Origin: Brumimicrobium ulvae
Lineage (GTDB): Bacteria; Bacteroidota; Bacteroidia; Flavobacteriales_D; Crocinitomicaceae
Assembly (NCBI RefSeq): GCF_947504225.1
Contig: NZ_CANNGT010000004.1
Coordinates: 186,001 to 250,000 of the forward strand
Direction of reading: 5' to 3'
Length of the DNA: 64,000 nucleotides
How positions within the stretch are numbered: the stretch's first letter is position 1; every line of letters begins with the position of its first letter. The translations under genes were made by a program, and so were the position numbers. Shown here piece by piece: positions 53,632 to 63,622 of this stretch. The notes under the pieces were generated by a model. The model saw only the letters and a program-made list of their open reading frames with translations, was not told where the DNA came from and ran no database searches.

Positions 53632-53735
53632 CAGTTTAAACTTAAAAATTGTTTAAACCTTATTTTACTTTTATTAAACAATTGAGTCCTTGAAGATGAA
53701 TGATTTGTAAAAACAGATTAAACCATTTATAAAGT

Positions 53736-54350
53736 TTATGGCCATTCGTCCAAATAATTGGCTGGTCCACGATATAAAATTCCACCCACGCTCTCTGTTT
53801 CTTTATTGAATTGAGTTAGCTCAATAGCGCCCTCAAAAGTCTGTGAAAAAAACACTTCTTTTCCTGTTTGTAACTTCAACCTTATTTTAGTTTTAAAACT
53901 CCCTTGATATTTTTTGATGGGAATCATGACTTGCTGACCTGGTTTTAAATTTAAGGTTCTATAACTGTTCCCACAACCGCTTTTTACCCAATATTCTATT
54001 GGAACCCATTCCTCTTTTTCATTCATTGCTTCTTGGATCATCAGTAAACTTCCGTCTTGTAGTTTAGAACTAAACGTTGAGTCGCTTGTATTGATTAAAT
54101 AGGCAACAAAATGGTTTTCTGGATTATCTTCAATCCACCCGAAACCGAGTGACTCTAAATTCTTGGCTTTTTCTTCGGTATTGAATTGAAAATAGACTGC
54201 ATTAGGCTTTAAATTGACAACATTGTCATCTATTTCTTGTTCAGTCCCGATTTCATACCACGCCATAGCGTTTCCGCTCGGTTGATCTTGAGACAATAAG
54301 ATATTCGAAAAAATAAAAAAATAAAGCAATAAATAGAATGTAGTTTTCAT
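53736..54350 (-). CDS. Secreted protein of unknown function
   Basis: The 204-residue protein has a signal peptide (TFYLLLYFFIFSNILLSQ) and a beta-rich mature region with segments such as NAVYFQFNTEEKAKNLES, MIQEAMNEKEEWVPIEYW, VKSGCGNSYRTLNLKPGQ and MIPIKKYQGSFKTKIRLKL. I recognise no family. A single Cys (in SGCGN) lies mid-protein. It is a single gene on the reverse strand between dxs and the NRDE-family gene, 118 bp from the latter. Confidence 0.7.
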   Translation of the reverse strand: MKTTFYLLLYFFIFSNILLSQDQPSGNAMAWYEIGTEQEIDDNVVNLKPNAVYFQFNTEEKAKNLESLGFGWIEDNPENHFVAYLINTSDSTFSSKLQDGSLLMIQEAMNEKEEWVPIEYWVKSGCGNSYRTLNLKPGQQVMIPIKKYQGSFKTKIRLKLQTGKEVFFSQTFEGAIELTQFNKETESVGGILYRGPANYLDEWP

Positions 54351-54468
54351 AAGCGATTCTTTTATAACATAACAACCTCTTTCTGCTCAATTTATTGCAC
54401 ACTCCTTGCAAAAACAATAGTGATGTTCAAGACTAATTAATTTCTTCAAAAAAACAGGGAATAAGTGT

Positions 54469-55245
54469 TTAGTCTACATTCCTCATTTCAAATTCTTGAT
54501 CTGCTGCCTGAATTGGTGATTTTGAATCATAAGTCCGTTCAACAAATTTCATGTTTCCATTCTGACCGATTATTAGCAAAGTTGAACAACGTGTTCCGTA
54601 GTTCTTGGTATCGATAAAAATAGATGACAAGGCTTTTTCTAGTTCATCAGACAAGCCTGTATTTGGGAGTTCGTCTTCCTGAGCTTGGGTTTGGTCATTG
54701 AGTAAGTCGAACAAGGACGCTTTAGAAAGGTCTTCATTCTGTAATTTCTTTTTTAGCATTTCTTTTGCCTTTTCAAGTTTCGGCCAAGGTGTATTCAGCA
54801 AGGCATTGCTTACTCCATGAATTCCAGGTTCGATCTTGGTAATCACATCCGAAATGTTTGAATAGTGATAAATTCCTGTTGAATCTCCGACCAAAAGATT
54901 AAAGCCATTGTATCTTTCAGCGCCATCTTGAAGTTTTAAAAGATATTCCTTTCCTGTTTTTTTGGTCTTTAAAAAATCGGGAATCAAATTTCCTCTTGTT
55001 GGGGCAGTTTCTTTAATGCTTTTCATATCTCTATGGTTGGTGACTGCCGCCCATTTCCCATTTTCACTGACTCCAAACCATGTTCCACCGGCCTTCAAAT
55101 CTTTTCCTGCGAGAATTCGATGTTTTTCTGTTCCTTTCCAAAAGTGAGCTTTTTCTGTTGGTCGATCGTAAAACTCCTCCCGATTTGCGACAAGAATTAA
55201 AGGATATTCTGGAGAAACTTTGTAAGCAAAAGCAATTAAACACAT
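54469..55245 (-). CDS. NRDE/TANGO2-family protein
   Basis: The 258-residue protein begins MCLIAFAYKVSPEYPLILVA and continues with ANREEFYDRPTEKAHFW and GGTWFGVSENGKWAAVTNHRD, the NRDE signature of the TANGO2 family. The second residue is the conserved Cys, as expected for an N-terminal-nucleophile hydrolase fold. The frame runs 17 codons further upstream, but the family start is MCLI, so I place the start at 55245. TANGO2 proteins are linked to heme or lipid handling in eukaryotes; bacterial function is unclear. The C-terminus holds GTRCSTLLIIGQNG, also conserved. Confidence 0.88.
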   Translation of the reverse strand: MCLIAFAYKVSPEYPLILVANREEFYDRPTEKAHFWKGTEKHRILAGKDLKAGGTWFGVSENGKWAAVTNHRDMKSIKETAPTRGNLIPDFLKTKKTGKEYLLKLQDGAERYNGFNLLVGDSTGIYHYSNISDVITKIEPGIHGVSNALLNTPWPKLEKAKEMLKKKLQNEDLSKASLFDLLNDQTQAQEDELPNTGLSDELEKALSSIFIDTKNYGTRCSTLLIIGQNGNMKFVERTYDSKSPIQAADQEFEMRNVD

Positions 55246-55369
55246 AGAAGTTAAGATAAAGAAAATTCTTAGAATAACAATTCTGTCATTGTCCACACAA
55301 CAACCAAAGACTCATTCACAAGCATGTCAACCCACCTTGAAAAAACTTACACATCCTGGTTATTCAACC

Positions 55370-57091
55370 TTAAAACCTAAAGGTCAATCCTGCCATAAAC
55401 TGAAAAGCATTTACTGGGTAGCCAAACCACCTTTGGTAGCTTTGGGCAGCGACATTATTGAAGTTGGCAAATATAGACAAACGTTTAGTGTATCTGAACT
55501 CAACGCCCAAGTTAGCATCGGCTAAAACGCCTAATTTTTTAAAGTGAATTCCGTCTTCCATCTCCACTCCTTCAATTGTGGGGTCAAATACGCGTGCTCT
55601 TCTTCCTGTTTCAAGAGAAAAATCAACTTTAGCAATTAACTTATCCGCGATGTTGTAGCTTCCTCTTGTGATTAATTCCAATTGAGGTTTGTTCCATGCA
55701 TAAGGGTTGTTCTTTGCTTCGTAGCTATTGAATTTACCGATTACATCTACTTTCAATTTCTCATTGTGTTGGTAAGAGATACTTGCCGAAATAGTAGTCA
55801 TTGAAACAGTGTCGTACTCCACACGGAACTGATTTCCTGAAGAATATATGGTGTCGTTCACAAACAAGGCGTGATTTCTCAAGTTAGCAAATGCAACGTT
55901 GGCATTAAAACTAATACGAGAAGACAAGGTTCCTTTGATTCCGAAATAGAACTCATATCTGCTCTCATTTTTTAATTGATTATTGGATCCTATGAATTCA
56001 TTTTCATTGGCCAAAAGCTCAAAACGCTGTTGTTTCAACCCTCCTTCGATACCTGCGTAGGGAATAAACATATCATTAAAAAGTGAATATCGGGCCTCAG
56101 CAATAGGATAAAGGCTCGCTCTTGTTTTATCGTGAAAGTCTAATGCGAATTCTCCTCCAACTTTAAACTGAAGTTTTTCATTGAGACCGTAAAAGCTTGT
56201 CACTGGTCGCAATTGAATTACGGTGTTTTTCGATACAATTCCAGTGTCTAAAGCTGTGAGTGAACTGTCGGCAATTCCATAACGGTAATCATTGTAGCTA
56301 ATGTCAAAATCAGCACGCAAGTTAGAGAGCAAAACATTCGAACTCATATTGTACTGCCAAGTGGTTTTAACCCCAACAAAATTTTCACGTCCTCTCCATA
56401 ACTTTAAGCTATCTTCTTCTGGTTTTCTATCCATAAAGTTATCATACGCTAGTCCAACCCTGTAATTTAACATTGCAGAATCTTTTTTATGCGAATCAAA
56501 AAAGGCATTGAACCCAATGGATTGATAACGTTGTCTAATACTGTCTCTGTCAGCATCTGGATTATTGAAACCATAATAATGCAAACCTTGGTTTTGGTAA
56601 TCAAAAGCACCTCCGTAGGAAAAACGACGTTCTTCAATCTTCCCGAACATTTTTGCAGAAGTATTGTCATATTGAGAAGGCGCGTAGTCAGAAATTTGCC
56701 CCCATTCTGAGTGATGCTTTGCATGAATTCCCCAATTGTATTTTCTTGAGCGAACAGAATTATAATACACTTCTCCAAGTCCCATCAATCTGCTTCCTCC
56801 ACCAATTTTAGCATATCCATTATACAATTGTGCCAACTGTGGACGGTGGCGAATATTTGCGGGTTCAATTCCATCAACTTCGAATGAAGTTTCTTCTTGC
56901 AACACCAACAATGGATAATCCACCACTGGAGAAGTAATAGAAGTATCAATCATTTTTGGTCGCGAATAAATCCTTGTTGCCAGACTGATCGAGCGGTCGG
57001 AATCTGTAACCACCTCAACATCTCCTGTCTTTTGACCAAAAGCAGGAAAGAAGCAAACTATGCTTAGAAATATAACTATGTACTTATTCAT
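55370..57091 (-). CDS. Outer-membrane beta-barrel protein partnered with TPR protein
   Basis: The product of about 573 residues has a signal peptide (MNKYIVIFLSIVCFFPAFGQ) followed by repeated amphipathic strands typical of an outer-membrane barrel (YNWGIHAKHHSEWGQI, AYDNFMDRKPEEDSLKLW) and ends NAFQFMAGLTFRF with the terminal Phe. It lacks a plug domain, so it is barrel-only and not a classical TonB receptor. Its start overlaps the 3' end of the large TPR gene; ATGs at 57103 and 57100 are alternatives, and a GGAGG lies just before the chosen one. The pairing suggests the TPR protein assembles or serves the barrel. Confidence 0.85.
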   Translation of the reverse strand: MNKYIVIFLSIVCFFPAFGQKTGDVEVVTDSDRSISLATRIYSRPKMIDTSITSPVVDYPLLVLQEETSFEVDGIEPANIRHRPQLAQLYNGYAKIGGGSRLMGLGEVYYNSVRSRKYNWGIHAKHHSEWGQISDYAPSQYDNTSAKMFGKIEERRFSYGGAFDYQNQGLHYYGFNNPDADRDSIRQRYQSIGFNAFFDSHKKDSAMLNYRVGLAYDNFMDRKPEEDSLKLWRGRENFVGVKTTWQYNMSSNVLLSNLRADFDISYNDYRYGIADSSLTALDTGIVSKNTVIQLRPVTSFYGLNEKLQFKVGGEFALDFHDKTRASLYPIAEARYSLFNDMFIPYAGIEGGLKQQRFELLANENEFIGSNNQLKNESRYEFYFGIKGTLSSRISFNANVAFANLRNHALFVNDTIYSSGNQFRVEYDTVSMTTISASISYQHNEKLKVDVIGKFNSYEAKNNPYAWNKPQLELITRGSYNIADKLIAKVDFSLETGRRARVFDPTIEGVEMEDGIHFKKLGVLADANLGVEFRYTKRLSIFANFNNVAAQSYQRWFGYPVNAFQFMAGLTFRF

Positions 57092-60000
57092 TGCCTCCAT
57101 CATTTATGTCAATCATTCGATTTGTTTTGTCCTCCACGTTTTTAGGAGAATCTTTGAGTTGCATTAGTTCGGACTTTACTTTTTCCGCTTCTTGCAATAC
57201 ACCATCCTCTTGATTCGGATAGTTGTTAATTACTAAATCAAGGGTTTTTTCTGCTTGAAATAAATCACCAGTGACCATGAACACACGTCCTTGAAGAATT
57301 AAAGATTTTGCAATCCAATAATCATAGGCAGGCTTTCTTTTTAGCAACTCATTGTGCAATTTTTCTGCTTGCGTATAGTTTTCCAGGTGGAAATAAGAAC
57401 TGGTCAAAGTATATAAAGCTTCTGTTCCTCTAACTTTTCCAGTATTGTCCGCCGTCCAACGCAAAAAGTCTAGTGATTTTTGATACTCCTTGGTTTTATA
57501 ATAAGACATTCCTGCGATATAGTTTCCTTCTACACGAATGGTTTCGTCGTCCAATAAATCGTCTTTCAACACTTTATTGGCTGCAATAGCTGCTTTCCCA
57601 TAGTTTTCTAAAAGGAAGTTTGTTCTCATTAAACCAACACGCGTATTGAAAACGATTTGTGGTTTAGAAGCGAGATTCTCTAACTTTTCATAATGTGGCA
57701 AAGCACGGCTGTATTGACCACTGTTGTACAATAGTTTTGAAGCACGCACCAAGGCTTCTTCAGTATACGCAGAGTTTGGACGGTTAATAATATTCTCATA
57801 ATAAGTCACCGCTTTATCTTCTTCCCCATCTTGATAATAGATGTCTGCCAAATAGCTCAACAATTGAACAGCAAACCTTCCATTCGGGTATCGTTTCAAG
57901 TACTTATTGATTTCTGGAATAGCTTCATCATAATTTTCGTTCATGTACAGCTCGCTTGCTGTTTCATAAAAGAATACCTCTTCATCATCTTCTGAAATAT
58001 CGGCACAAGGGTATTCATTTCCAATACCTACGATTTCATCTTGACGACGAGTTACACGATATACGTCGACAATACCTTGAGTGGCACGTTTACAAGTAAC
58101 ATCATCTAAAGTATATTCATTCAACACACGTCTGAAATAGCTCTCTGATTCTTGATAATGCTTTTGTTTAAATTTGATGTCTGCAATTTCAATGAGCGCG
58201 TCTTTGACTAAAATATTACTCGGATAGTTATTTACTATTTGCTCAAATTGAGCTACTGCTTCACTATAGGCCCCATTGTTTTTGTACCCCATTCCCATGT
58301 CAAATATTGCAGGAATAACAAAGGAAGAATTAGGATGATCTTTAAGAATTTTCTTCAAGGTAGAGATTTGTGCATCTCTCTTCCCTGGAGTTAAACGGTA
58401 TACTTTCGACAATGAATAAAGCAAACCATCTTTCTTTGCTACATCATAAGTTAAGGCTTTTTCATAATTCAATGCTGCTTTTTGGAAATCTGGTTCTGCT
58501 TTGGTGTAGTAACAATCTCCAATTCTCGCATAAGCATCTGCCAATTTTGATGGGTCTTGAATATTATTTAATTGTGTAAATGTCCTGAAGGCTTGAATGG
58601 CTTGCACCCAATCTTTTTGATTGTAATAGGCATAAGCAATATTATAATATGCCGATTCTTTCAATTCTAAATCATTCATCCCTGGAATTGTTAAGAATTC
58701 TCGGAACTCTTTTATTGCAACATTAAATTCAGTCAACATAAAGTGGGCATCTGCCTCCCAAAACTTTGCTTTACTGGTAATCATTGGGTCGATGTCATAT
58801 TTCAAAACTCCTTGTAAAGCCTTTATAGCACCTTGATAATCTCCTCTTTCATACTTTTCAATTCCCATGTTGTAGGAAACCACCTGATAAGCTGTTTTCA
58901 ACTTGATGTTTAAACTTGGAATACGATCTAAGGATTTTAATGCTTCCGCATAATTCTTCGTGCTCGAATAAACGTTCACCAAATAACTGTAAACATCCTC
59001 TTTTCGGTCGGAATTAGGATATTCATTTAGGAAAAGTTCGAAGGCTAAAATAGCTTCGTTGTAAGGGTTGTAATCTAATCGGTAAGACAATACGGCATAA
59101 TTGTACAGTGCATCTTCTTGAACTTCTGGGTCAAAATCTAAATCTGACGCCGACTTAAAAGCAGTTCGCGCATAATTCAATTCTTCCTTGTACATATACG
59201 CCTGTGCAATATGATAGAATGACACCTGACCCAACTTGTCTTCGGTTCTTGAAACACGGTCAAACATTCTGATGGCATCGTCATATTGTTTACTTTTAAA
59301 GTAAGAAAAAGCCAAAGCATAATCTTGTTGGCGGGTCGTCTGACTTCTGTTGTTATAATCTTCTAGGTAGGCCACTGCTTCATCAAATTTATCGACTTTA
59401 TAGTAGGCATCCCCAATCAACAAGTTCATCTCTGCTGTATTCCCTGCAATTCCTTTTCCTTCAGAGTTATATTCTGGCGCGTATTCTGTCACTTTTTCAT
59501 AATCACCCAAGAGGTAATAAATTTGAGTAATGTAAAACGGAACTTCATCCTTAAACACGGGATCTTCTCTCAACACTAAAAAACCATCCAAAGCCTCTTG
59601 ATAGGTTTCATTTTTATAAGCAATATGTGAATAATAATACAAAGCTGGTGCACTAAAACTTGAGTTCCCATCTTTGATGTCATAAAATTCATTTCTTGCT
59701 GCTGTATAGTCTCCTAGCTGAAAATTAGAATACCCTAGTTTAAAATGATAAGCCGCCACATAAGCAGTGTCAATTTCCGAAGGATCAGTTTTGTCCAACC
59801 ACTCCCTTGCGTCCTTATATTTTTTACGTTGGTAAAAGTGTTCACCAATCTTAAAGTAGATATCGTTTTTATAAATGCTCTCAGGATAATCATTATTGAA
59901 TTCCATCAGAATTTTGACCGCATCGCTATTGTACAATTCCAAGGCAGAGATTCCCAAATAATATCTTGCTTTAATATATTGCGGGTCTTGACGATTGTTA

Positions 60001-60179
60001 AAATTACTTAAAAACTCTGCAAATGTTTCTCTCGCGGCACTGTATTGTTCTTTTTCAAACAATTCTTCGGCCCTATAGAAATTTGCATATTCTCCACTGT
60101 ACTTTTCAGAAGATTGTCCCCAAACGGCTGTTGTAAGGGTTAACGAGAGAAGAAAAATAAAACTACGTGGTGTAATCAT
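57084..60179 (-). CDS. Large periplasmic TPR-repeat protein
   Basis: The 1031-residue protein has a signal peptide (IFLLSLTLTTAVWGQ) and TPR-like units through nearly its whole length, about twenty, for example YSAARETFAEFLSNFNN, YAEALKSLDRIPSLN and YSEAVAQFEQIVNNYPSN. No catalytic domain is apparent. It resembles BamD- or YbgF-type units in being tuned to envelope complexes, but is much larger. It overlaps the barrel gene downstream by up to 20 bp and is divergent from ftsE. A very similar TPR/barrel pairing is common in Flavobacteriales; the role is unknown. Confidence 0.88.
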   Translation of the reverse strand: MITPRSFIFLLSLTLTTAVWGQSSEKYSGEYANFYRAEELFEKEQYSAARETFAEFLSNFNNRQDPQYIKARYYLGISALELYNSDAVKILMEFNNDYPESIYKNDIYFKIGEHFYQRKKYKDAREWLDKTDPSEIDTAYVAAYHFKLGYSNFQLGDYTAARNEFYDIKDGNSSFSAPALYYYSHIAYKNETYQEALDGFLVLREDPVFKDEVPFYITQIYYLLGDYEKVTEYAPEYNSEGKGIAGNTAEMNLLIGDAYYKVDKFDEAVAYLEDYNNRSQTTRQQDYALAFSYFKSKQYDDAIRMFDRVSRTEDKLGQVSFYHIAQAYMYKEELNYARTAFKSASDLDFDPEVQEDALYNYAVLSYRLDYNPYNEAILAFELFLNEYPNSDRKEDVYSYLVNVYSSTKNYAEALKSLDRIPSLNIKLKTAYQVVSYNMGIEKYERGDYQGAIKALQGVLKYDIDPMITSKAKFWEADAHFMLTEFNVAIKEFREFLTIPGMNDLELKESAYYNIAYAYYNQKDWVQAIQAFRTFTQLNNIQDPSKLADAYARIGDCYYTKAEPDFQKAALNYEKALTYDVAKKDGLLYSLSKVYRLTPGKRDAQISTLKKILKDHPNSSFVIPAIFDMGMGYKNNGAYSEAVAQFEQIVNNYPSNILVKDALIEIADIKFKQKHYQESESYFRRVLNEYTLDDVTCKRATQGIVDVYRVTRRQDEIVGIGNEYPCADISEDDEEVFFYETASELYMNENYDEAIPEINKYLKRYPNGRFAVQLLSYLADIYYQDGEEDKAVTYYENIINRPNSAYTEEALVRASKLLYNSGQYSRALPHYEKLENLASKPQIVFNTRVGLMRTNFLLENYGKAAIAANKVLKDDLLDDETIRVEGNYIAGMSYYKTKEYQKSLDFLRWTADNTGKVRGTEALYTLTSSYFHLENYTQAEKLHNELLKRKPAYDYWIAKSLILQGRVFMVTGDLFQAEKTLDLVINNYPNQEDGVLQEAEKVKSELMQLKDSPKNVEDKTNRMIDINDGGNE

Positions 60180-60339
60180 CGTACGACTTTAATAAAAAAA
60201 ATGCTTTAGAGCTTAAAAATAAGCAGGAAACACGAGAGAAAAATGCCATTCTCTAAAAGTTTTAAACGCAAATCTGTTAAGATTGTTATTTATAAGCGTA
60301 AAATTCTTCTAATATTTTGTTCATCTTTGTACAAATCAA

Positions 60340-61053
60340 ATGTCTGTGGAAAAGGTAATCAATATTATTCAAGGAAGAGTTGAGCAGAAAAAGGTAACGG
60401 TTCTGCAAGACATTAACGTAACAATTTCTGCCAAAGAATTTGTTTACCTCATCGGTAAAACAGGGTCTGGGAAGAGTAGTTTTCTTAAAACGCTCTATGC
60501 TGACTTGCGTCTTGTTGATGGCGAAGGAGAAGTTGTTGGGTTCAACTTGAATAAACTAAAAAAGAGAGAGATTCCTTTATTGCGCAGAAAGATTGGAATT
60601 GTATTCCAAGACTTCCAATTATTAACAGACCGCTCGGTAATGAAAAATTTATTTTTCGTTATGAAAGCCACTGGATGGAAAAAGAAATCTGTAATGGAAC
60701 AACGAGGACTCGAAGTGCTCCGTATGGTTGGAATAGAAGATAAAGCTTACAAGATGCCACATGAACTTTCTGGAGGAGAACAACAAAGGGTTTCTATTGC
60801 GAGGGCATTATTGAACAATCCAGAATTAATTCTTGCCGATGAGCCAACAGGAAATTTAGACCCTGAAACCTCTGCTGCCATTATGAGTTTGCTTCACTCC
60901 ATTGCTAAAGAAGGAACGGCACTATTGATGGCCACACATGACATGGGCTTGGTCGACAAGTTTCCAGGAAGGGTTCTGCGCGTTGAAAAGAATACCATTA
61001 AAGAAGTCGAGGCATTGGGTAACTTTAACCCTTTCGAAGTGAAGGAGTTTTAG
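60340..61053 (+). CDS. ftsE: Cell-division ABC ATPase FtsE
   Basis: The 237-residue ABC ATPase has Walker A IGKTGSGKSSF (Gly-Lys-Ser at 44-46), Q-loop Gln90, signature LSGGEQQR at 143-150 and Walker B LILADEPTGNLDPET. Sequence and length match FtsE, which together with the membrane protein FtsX activates cell-wall hydrolases at division. No ftsX lies beside it, as is often the case in Bacteroidota. The next gene is convergent and its stop is only 6 bp away. Confidence 0.9.
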   Translation: MSVEKVINIIQGRVEQKKVTVLQDINVTISAKEFVYLIGKTGSGKSSFLKTLYADLRLVDGEGEVVGFNLNKLKKREIPLLRRKIGIVFQDFQLLTDRSVMKNLFFVMKATGWKKKSVMEQRGLEVLRMVGIEDKAYKMPHELSGGEQQRVSIARALLNNPELILADEPTGNLDPETSAAIMSLLHSIAKEGTALLMATHDMGLVDKFPGRVLRVEKNTIKEVEALGNFNPFEVKEF

Positions 61054-61058
61054 TAGAA

Positions 61059-62426
61059 TTATTCTACCGAAACAAATTCTTCTTCCACCCCTTTCAGTTT
61101 TGCATTTTCATAGTCAGGTCGTTGTAAAAGTTCCCAATATCCTTCAGGGGTATGAGTCATCCACCAGATTTTCTTATACCCTTCCTTCGTCATTGAGTCG
61201 TAATGGATGTAGCCTTTAAAATATTGCCAAGTTTGAAAATTATTCAAATAAACAAAGAAGAAGGGAATCAACACCAAGCTCATCCTTACTTTATTTTTAA
61301 GCAACCAAGTCAATAAGGCCGCTAAAGGAATAGCCATAAACGGCAAAATATCAATCAGTGTTCGTGCTCCAAATCCTCCACCATACCACCAACACCACCA
61401 ACTAAATGTGATATAAAGAAAAGGCACAATAAACACCACAATTCCGATGAAAAATTCCTTTTTTGTTTTGTACAAGGGAATCAAACCCAGTAAGGCCAAG
61501 AACATCATAGGTGTATAAAGCAACCATCCTTTTCGGAAAGAAAAAAGACCCTCCCAAATATGAGGGTTCGTCCAAAAAAAGCCTTCATCTCTATAAGAAT
61601 AATACATGAATCCTCCTGTTTGCACTTTCCAAAAGAGCAGTTGAGGTAACATGATTAAAAACGCGCCAACAATAATCAAAACAATATGTGAAAGGGGTAG
61701 AAACAAGCGTTGTAAATGCACTTTCCACAAGTCTTCAGGTTGCTTTAAAAAGAACAAGAAAGGAACACAAAACAGGATATTAATGGGACGAATTAAAACA
61801 ATCATTCCGAAGACAAGTCCTATCAACAAACTTTTCCATATCTTTTTATCTAGAATCCACCGGTCAGTTAAAAGTAACAATGCAGCGACTAAAAAGAAAT
61901 TTGGAGGGTGAGCCATTCCAGTTTCATTCACTGTATAATGGTAAAGATTTGTTCCAAATGCGATGAAGAATAAGGTCAGTAAGGTAACGGTCTTGGAAAA
62001 TCTTTTTTTCAAGAAAAGCCCTAAGAAAATCAATCCGAAGATGGTAAAAAACACCGAAGACAATGATATAGATAAATGATATGGGCTAGAAAAACCATCT
62101 GCTTCATACCTAGAGTCCAACAAGGCATACAAATGCCCGCCTAAGAAGAAAGGCGTTTCCAGCATAGCTACTCCCATACTCATTTTCACAGCATTTCTTC
62201 CTGTTGGACTGGTGTGTATTCTAAATTTAGAATCTTGTTCGACTTCTCCCTCAAAAAGAGGGTTCCCATAGATAAATGTCGCAGGCAAATAGGTGTAGTA
62301 AATCGCTACATCAGATCGAATAATTTGATTTTCTCTCCACTTGGAATTGCTAATATTTTGCCAAATGAGCACAAATGAGGCAACAATCAAAAGGACAGTA
62401 TAGATATGCTTTTTTAAAAACCCCAT
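61059..62426 (-). CDS. Polytopic membrane protein, GT39/mannosyltransferase-like
   Basis: The 455-residue protein has about ten transmembrane helices, with IYTVLLIVASFVLIWQNIS near the N-terminus and later VVFIVPFLYITFSWWCWWYGG. The layout, including an early periplasmic loop and WWYGGGFGARTLIDILPF, resembles dolichyl-phosphate-mannose-type glycosyltransferases (GT-C fold), which glycosylate lipids or proteins. No clear acidic DD/DE motif was confirmed. Earlier in-frame ATGs (up to 62447) precede the chosen MGFLKKHIYT. It is convergent with ftsE and 84 bp downstream of the ArsC-like gene. Confidence 0.7.
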   Translation of the reverse strand: MGFLKKHIYTVLLIVASFVLIWQNISNSKWRENQIIRSDVAIYYTYLPATFIYGNPLFEGEVEQDSKFRIHTSPTGRNAVKMSMGVAMLETPFFLGGHLYALLDSRYEADGFSSPYHLSISLSSVFFTIFGLIFLGLFLKKRFSKTVTLLTLFFIAFGTNLYHYTVNETGMAHPPNFFLVAALLLLTDRWILDKKIWKSLLIGLVFGMIVLIRPINILFCVPFLFFLKQPEDLWKVHLQRLFLPLSHIVLIIVGAFLIMLPQLLFWKVQTGGFMYYSYRDEGFFWTNPHIWEGLFSFRKGWLLYTPMMFLALLGLIPLYKTKKEFFIGIVVFIVPFLYITFSWWCWWYGGGFGARTLIDILPFMAIPLAALLTWLLKNKVRMSLVLIPFFFVYLNNFQTWQYFKGYIHYDSMTKEGYKKIWWMTHTPEGYWELLQRPDYENAKLKGVEEEFVSVE

Positions 62427-62510
62427 CTTAATCATTAAAAAAAACAAGAAATTTCATTTCACCTAAAACCGTTTTTGTTTAAAGGTTGACTTTGTGAAAT
62501 GACACATTAA

Positions 62511-62855
62511 TTAGAGTAAAGTTAAGACATTTTCTGGAGGTCTTCCAACAACAGCTTTATCACCTTTAACAAAGATGGGACGTTCAATTAATTTTGGATA
62601 TTGAATAAAGGCTTGGATCCATTCTTCATCGGTCAAAGATTTGCCTTTGAAGTTTTCTTTATAGTCCTTTTCCCCTTTTCTAACAATTTCTTCGGCTTTC
62701 ATTCCGAGTTTCTTTAACAAATCTCTTAATGCTTCAGCGCTTGGTGTTTCCTCTAGGTATTTCACCACATCAACCTCTACTCCTTTTTCTTGTAGTATTT
62801 CCAAAGCCCCTCTGCTTTTAGAACAACGTGGATTATGATAAATCTTCATGGTCAT
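62511..62855 (-). CDS. ArsC/Spx-family reductase (arsenate reductase-like)
   Basis: The 114-residue protein has the ArsC family N-terminus KIYHNPRCSKSRGALEIL with the catalytic Cys in NPRCSKS, and the conserved C-terminal RPIFVKGDKAVVGRPPENV. ArsC proteins reduce arsenate with glutaredoxin and glutathione; many Bacteroidota relatives are of untested function. An alternative ATG two codons in gives MKIYHNP. No arsenite pump or ArsR regulator is nearby, so it may not be an arsenic-resistance gene. It follows the MlaF-like gene by 11 bp and is probably co-transcribed with it. Confidence 0.88.
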   Translation of the reverse strand: MTMKIYHNPRCSKSRGALEILQEKGVEVDVVKYLEETPSAEALRDLLKKLGMKAEEIVRKGEKDYKENFKGKSLTDEEWIQAFIQYPKLIERPIFVKGDKAVVGRPPENVLTLL

Positions 62856-62866
62856 GTTATATTTCT

Positions 62867-63622
62867 TTATGCCAACTTCCCTTTTAAGTTCTTCATGAAC
62901 TTAGAAGCGTAAACGAAGTCTATAATTTCTGGATTATCCGTTTTAATAATTTCTTCTTTGGTTCCTTGCCACCAATTTCTTCCAGTATGGATGAATATAA
63001 TATGATCTCCAATTTCTATTACACTATTCATATCATGAGTAATTACAACTGTGGTCATACCGTATTCATAAGTAATTTCTTGAATCAAATTATCGATCAA
63101 AATGGAAGTACTCGGATCAAGACCTGAGTTCGGTTCATCACAGAAAAGATACTTTGGCTTCATAGAAATGGCCCGTGCGATAGCTACACGCTTCATCATT
63201 CCCCCACTTAATTCTGCAGGCAGCAGCTTATTTCTTCCGGATAGATTAACACGCTCAAGACAAAAGTCCGCTCGCTCTTGCATTTCCTTTTTGGACATAT
63301 TGGTAAACATCTTCAAAGGAAACATAATATTTTCTTCCACTGACATTGAATCAAAAAGCGCAGAACCTTGAAAAAGCATACCAATTTCCTTGCGGATATC
63401 CTTTCTTTCCTTTCTGTTCATTTTAGAAAAATCGCGACCATTGTATAACACACTTCCAGAGTCAACCTCCATTAGTCCAACTATACATTTCGTTAAAACA
63501 GATTTTCCTTGACCGGATTGACCAATGATGAGATTTACTTGTCCTTCTTCGAACTTCGCTGAGAAATCGTGCAAAACGTGATTCTCTCCAAAAGACTTAT
63601 TTACATTTTTTACTTCAATCAT
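62867..63622 (-). CDS. MlaF-type ABC ATPase for lipid transport
   Basis: The 251-residue ABC ATPase has Walker A IIGQSGQGKSVLT at about 32-44, signature AELSGGMMKRVAIARA and Walker B LFCDEPNSGLDP. Its LSGGMxxR signature and ALFDSMSVEENI segment are those of MlaF/TtgA-like ATPases that drive phospholipid or steroid-like lipid exchange between membranes. Its start overlaps the stop of the MlaE-like permease gene by 1 bp. An MCE-domain protein would be expected upstream, outside the window. Confidence 0.92.
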   Translation of the reverse strand: MIEVKNVNKSFGENHVLHDFSAKFEEGQVNLIIGQSGQGKSVLTKCIVGLMEVDSGSVLYNGRDFSKMNRKERKDIRKEIGMLFQGSALFDSMSVEENIMFPLKMFTNMSKKEMQERADFCLERVNLSGRNKLLPAELSGGMMKRVAIARAISMKPKYLFCDEPNSGLDPSTSILIDNLIQEITYEYGMTTVVITHDMNSVIEIGDHIIFIHTGRNWWQGTKEEIIKTDNPEIIDFVYASKFMKNLKGKLA

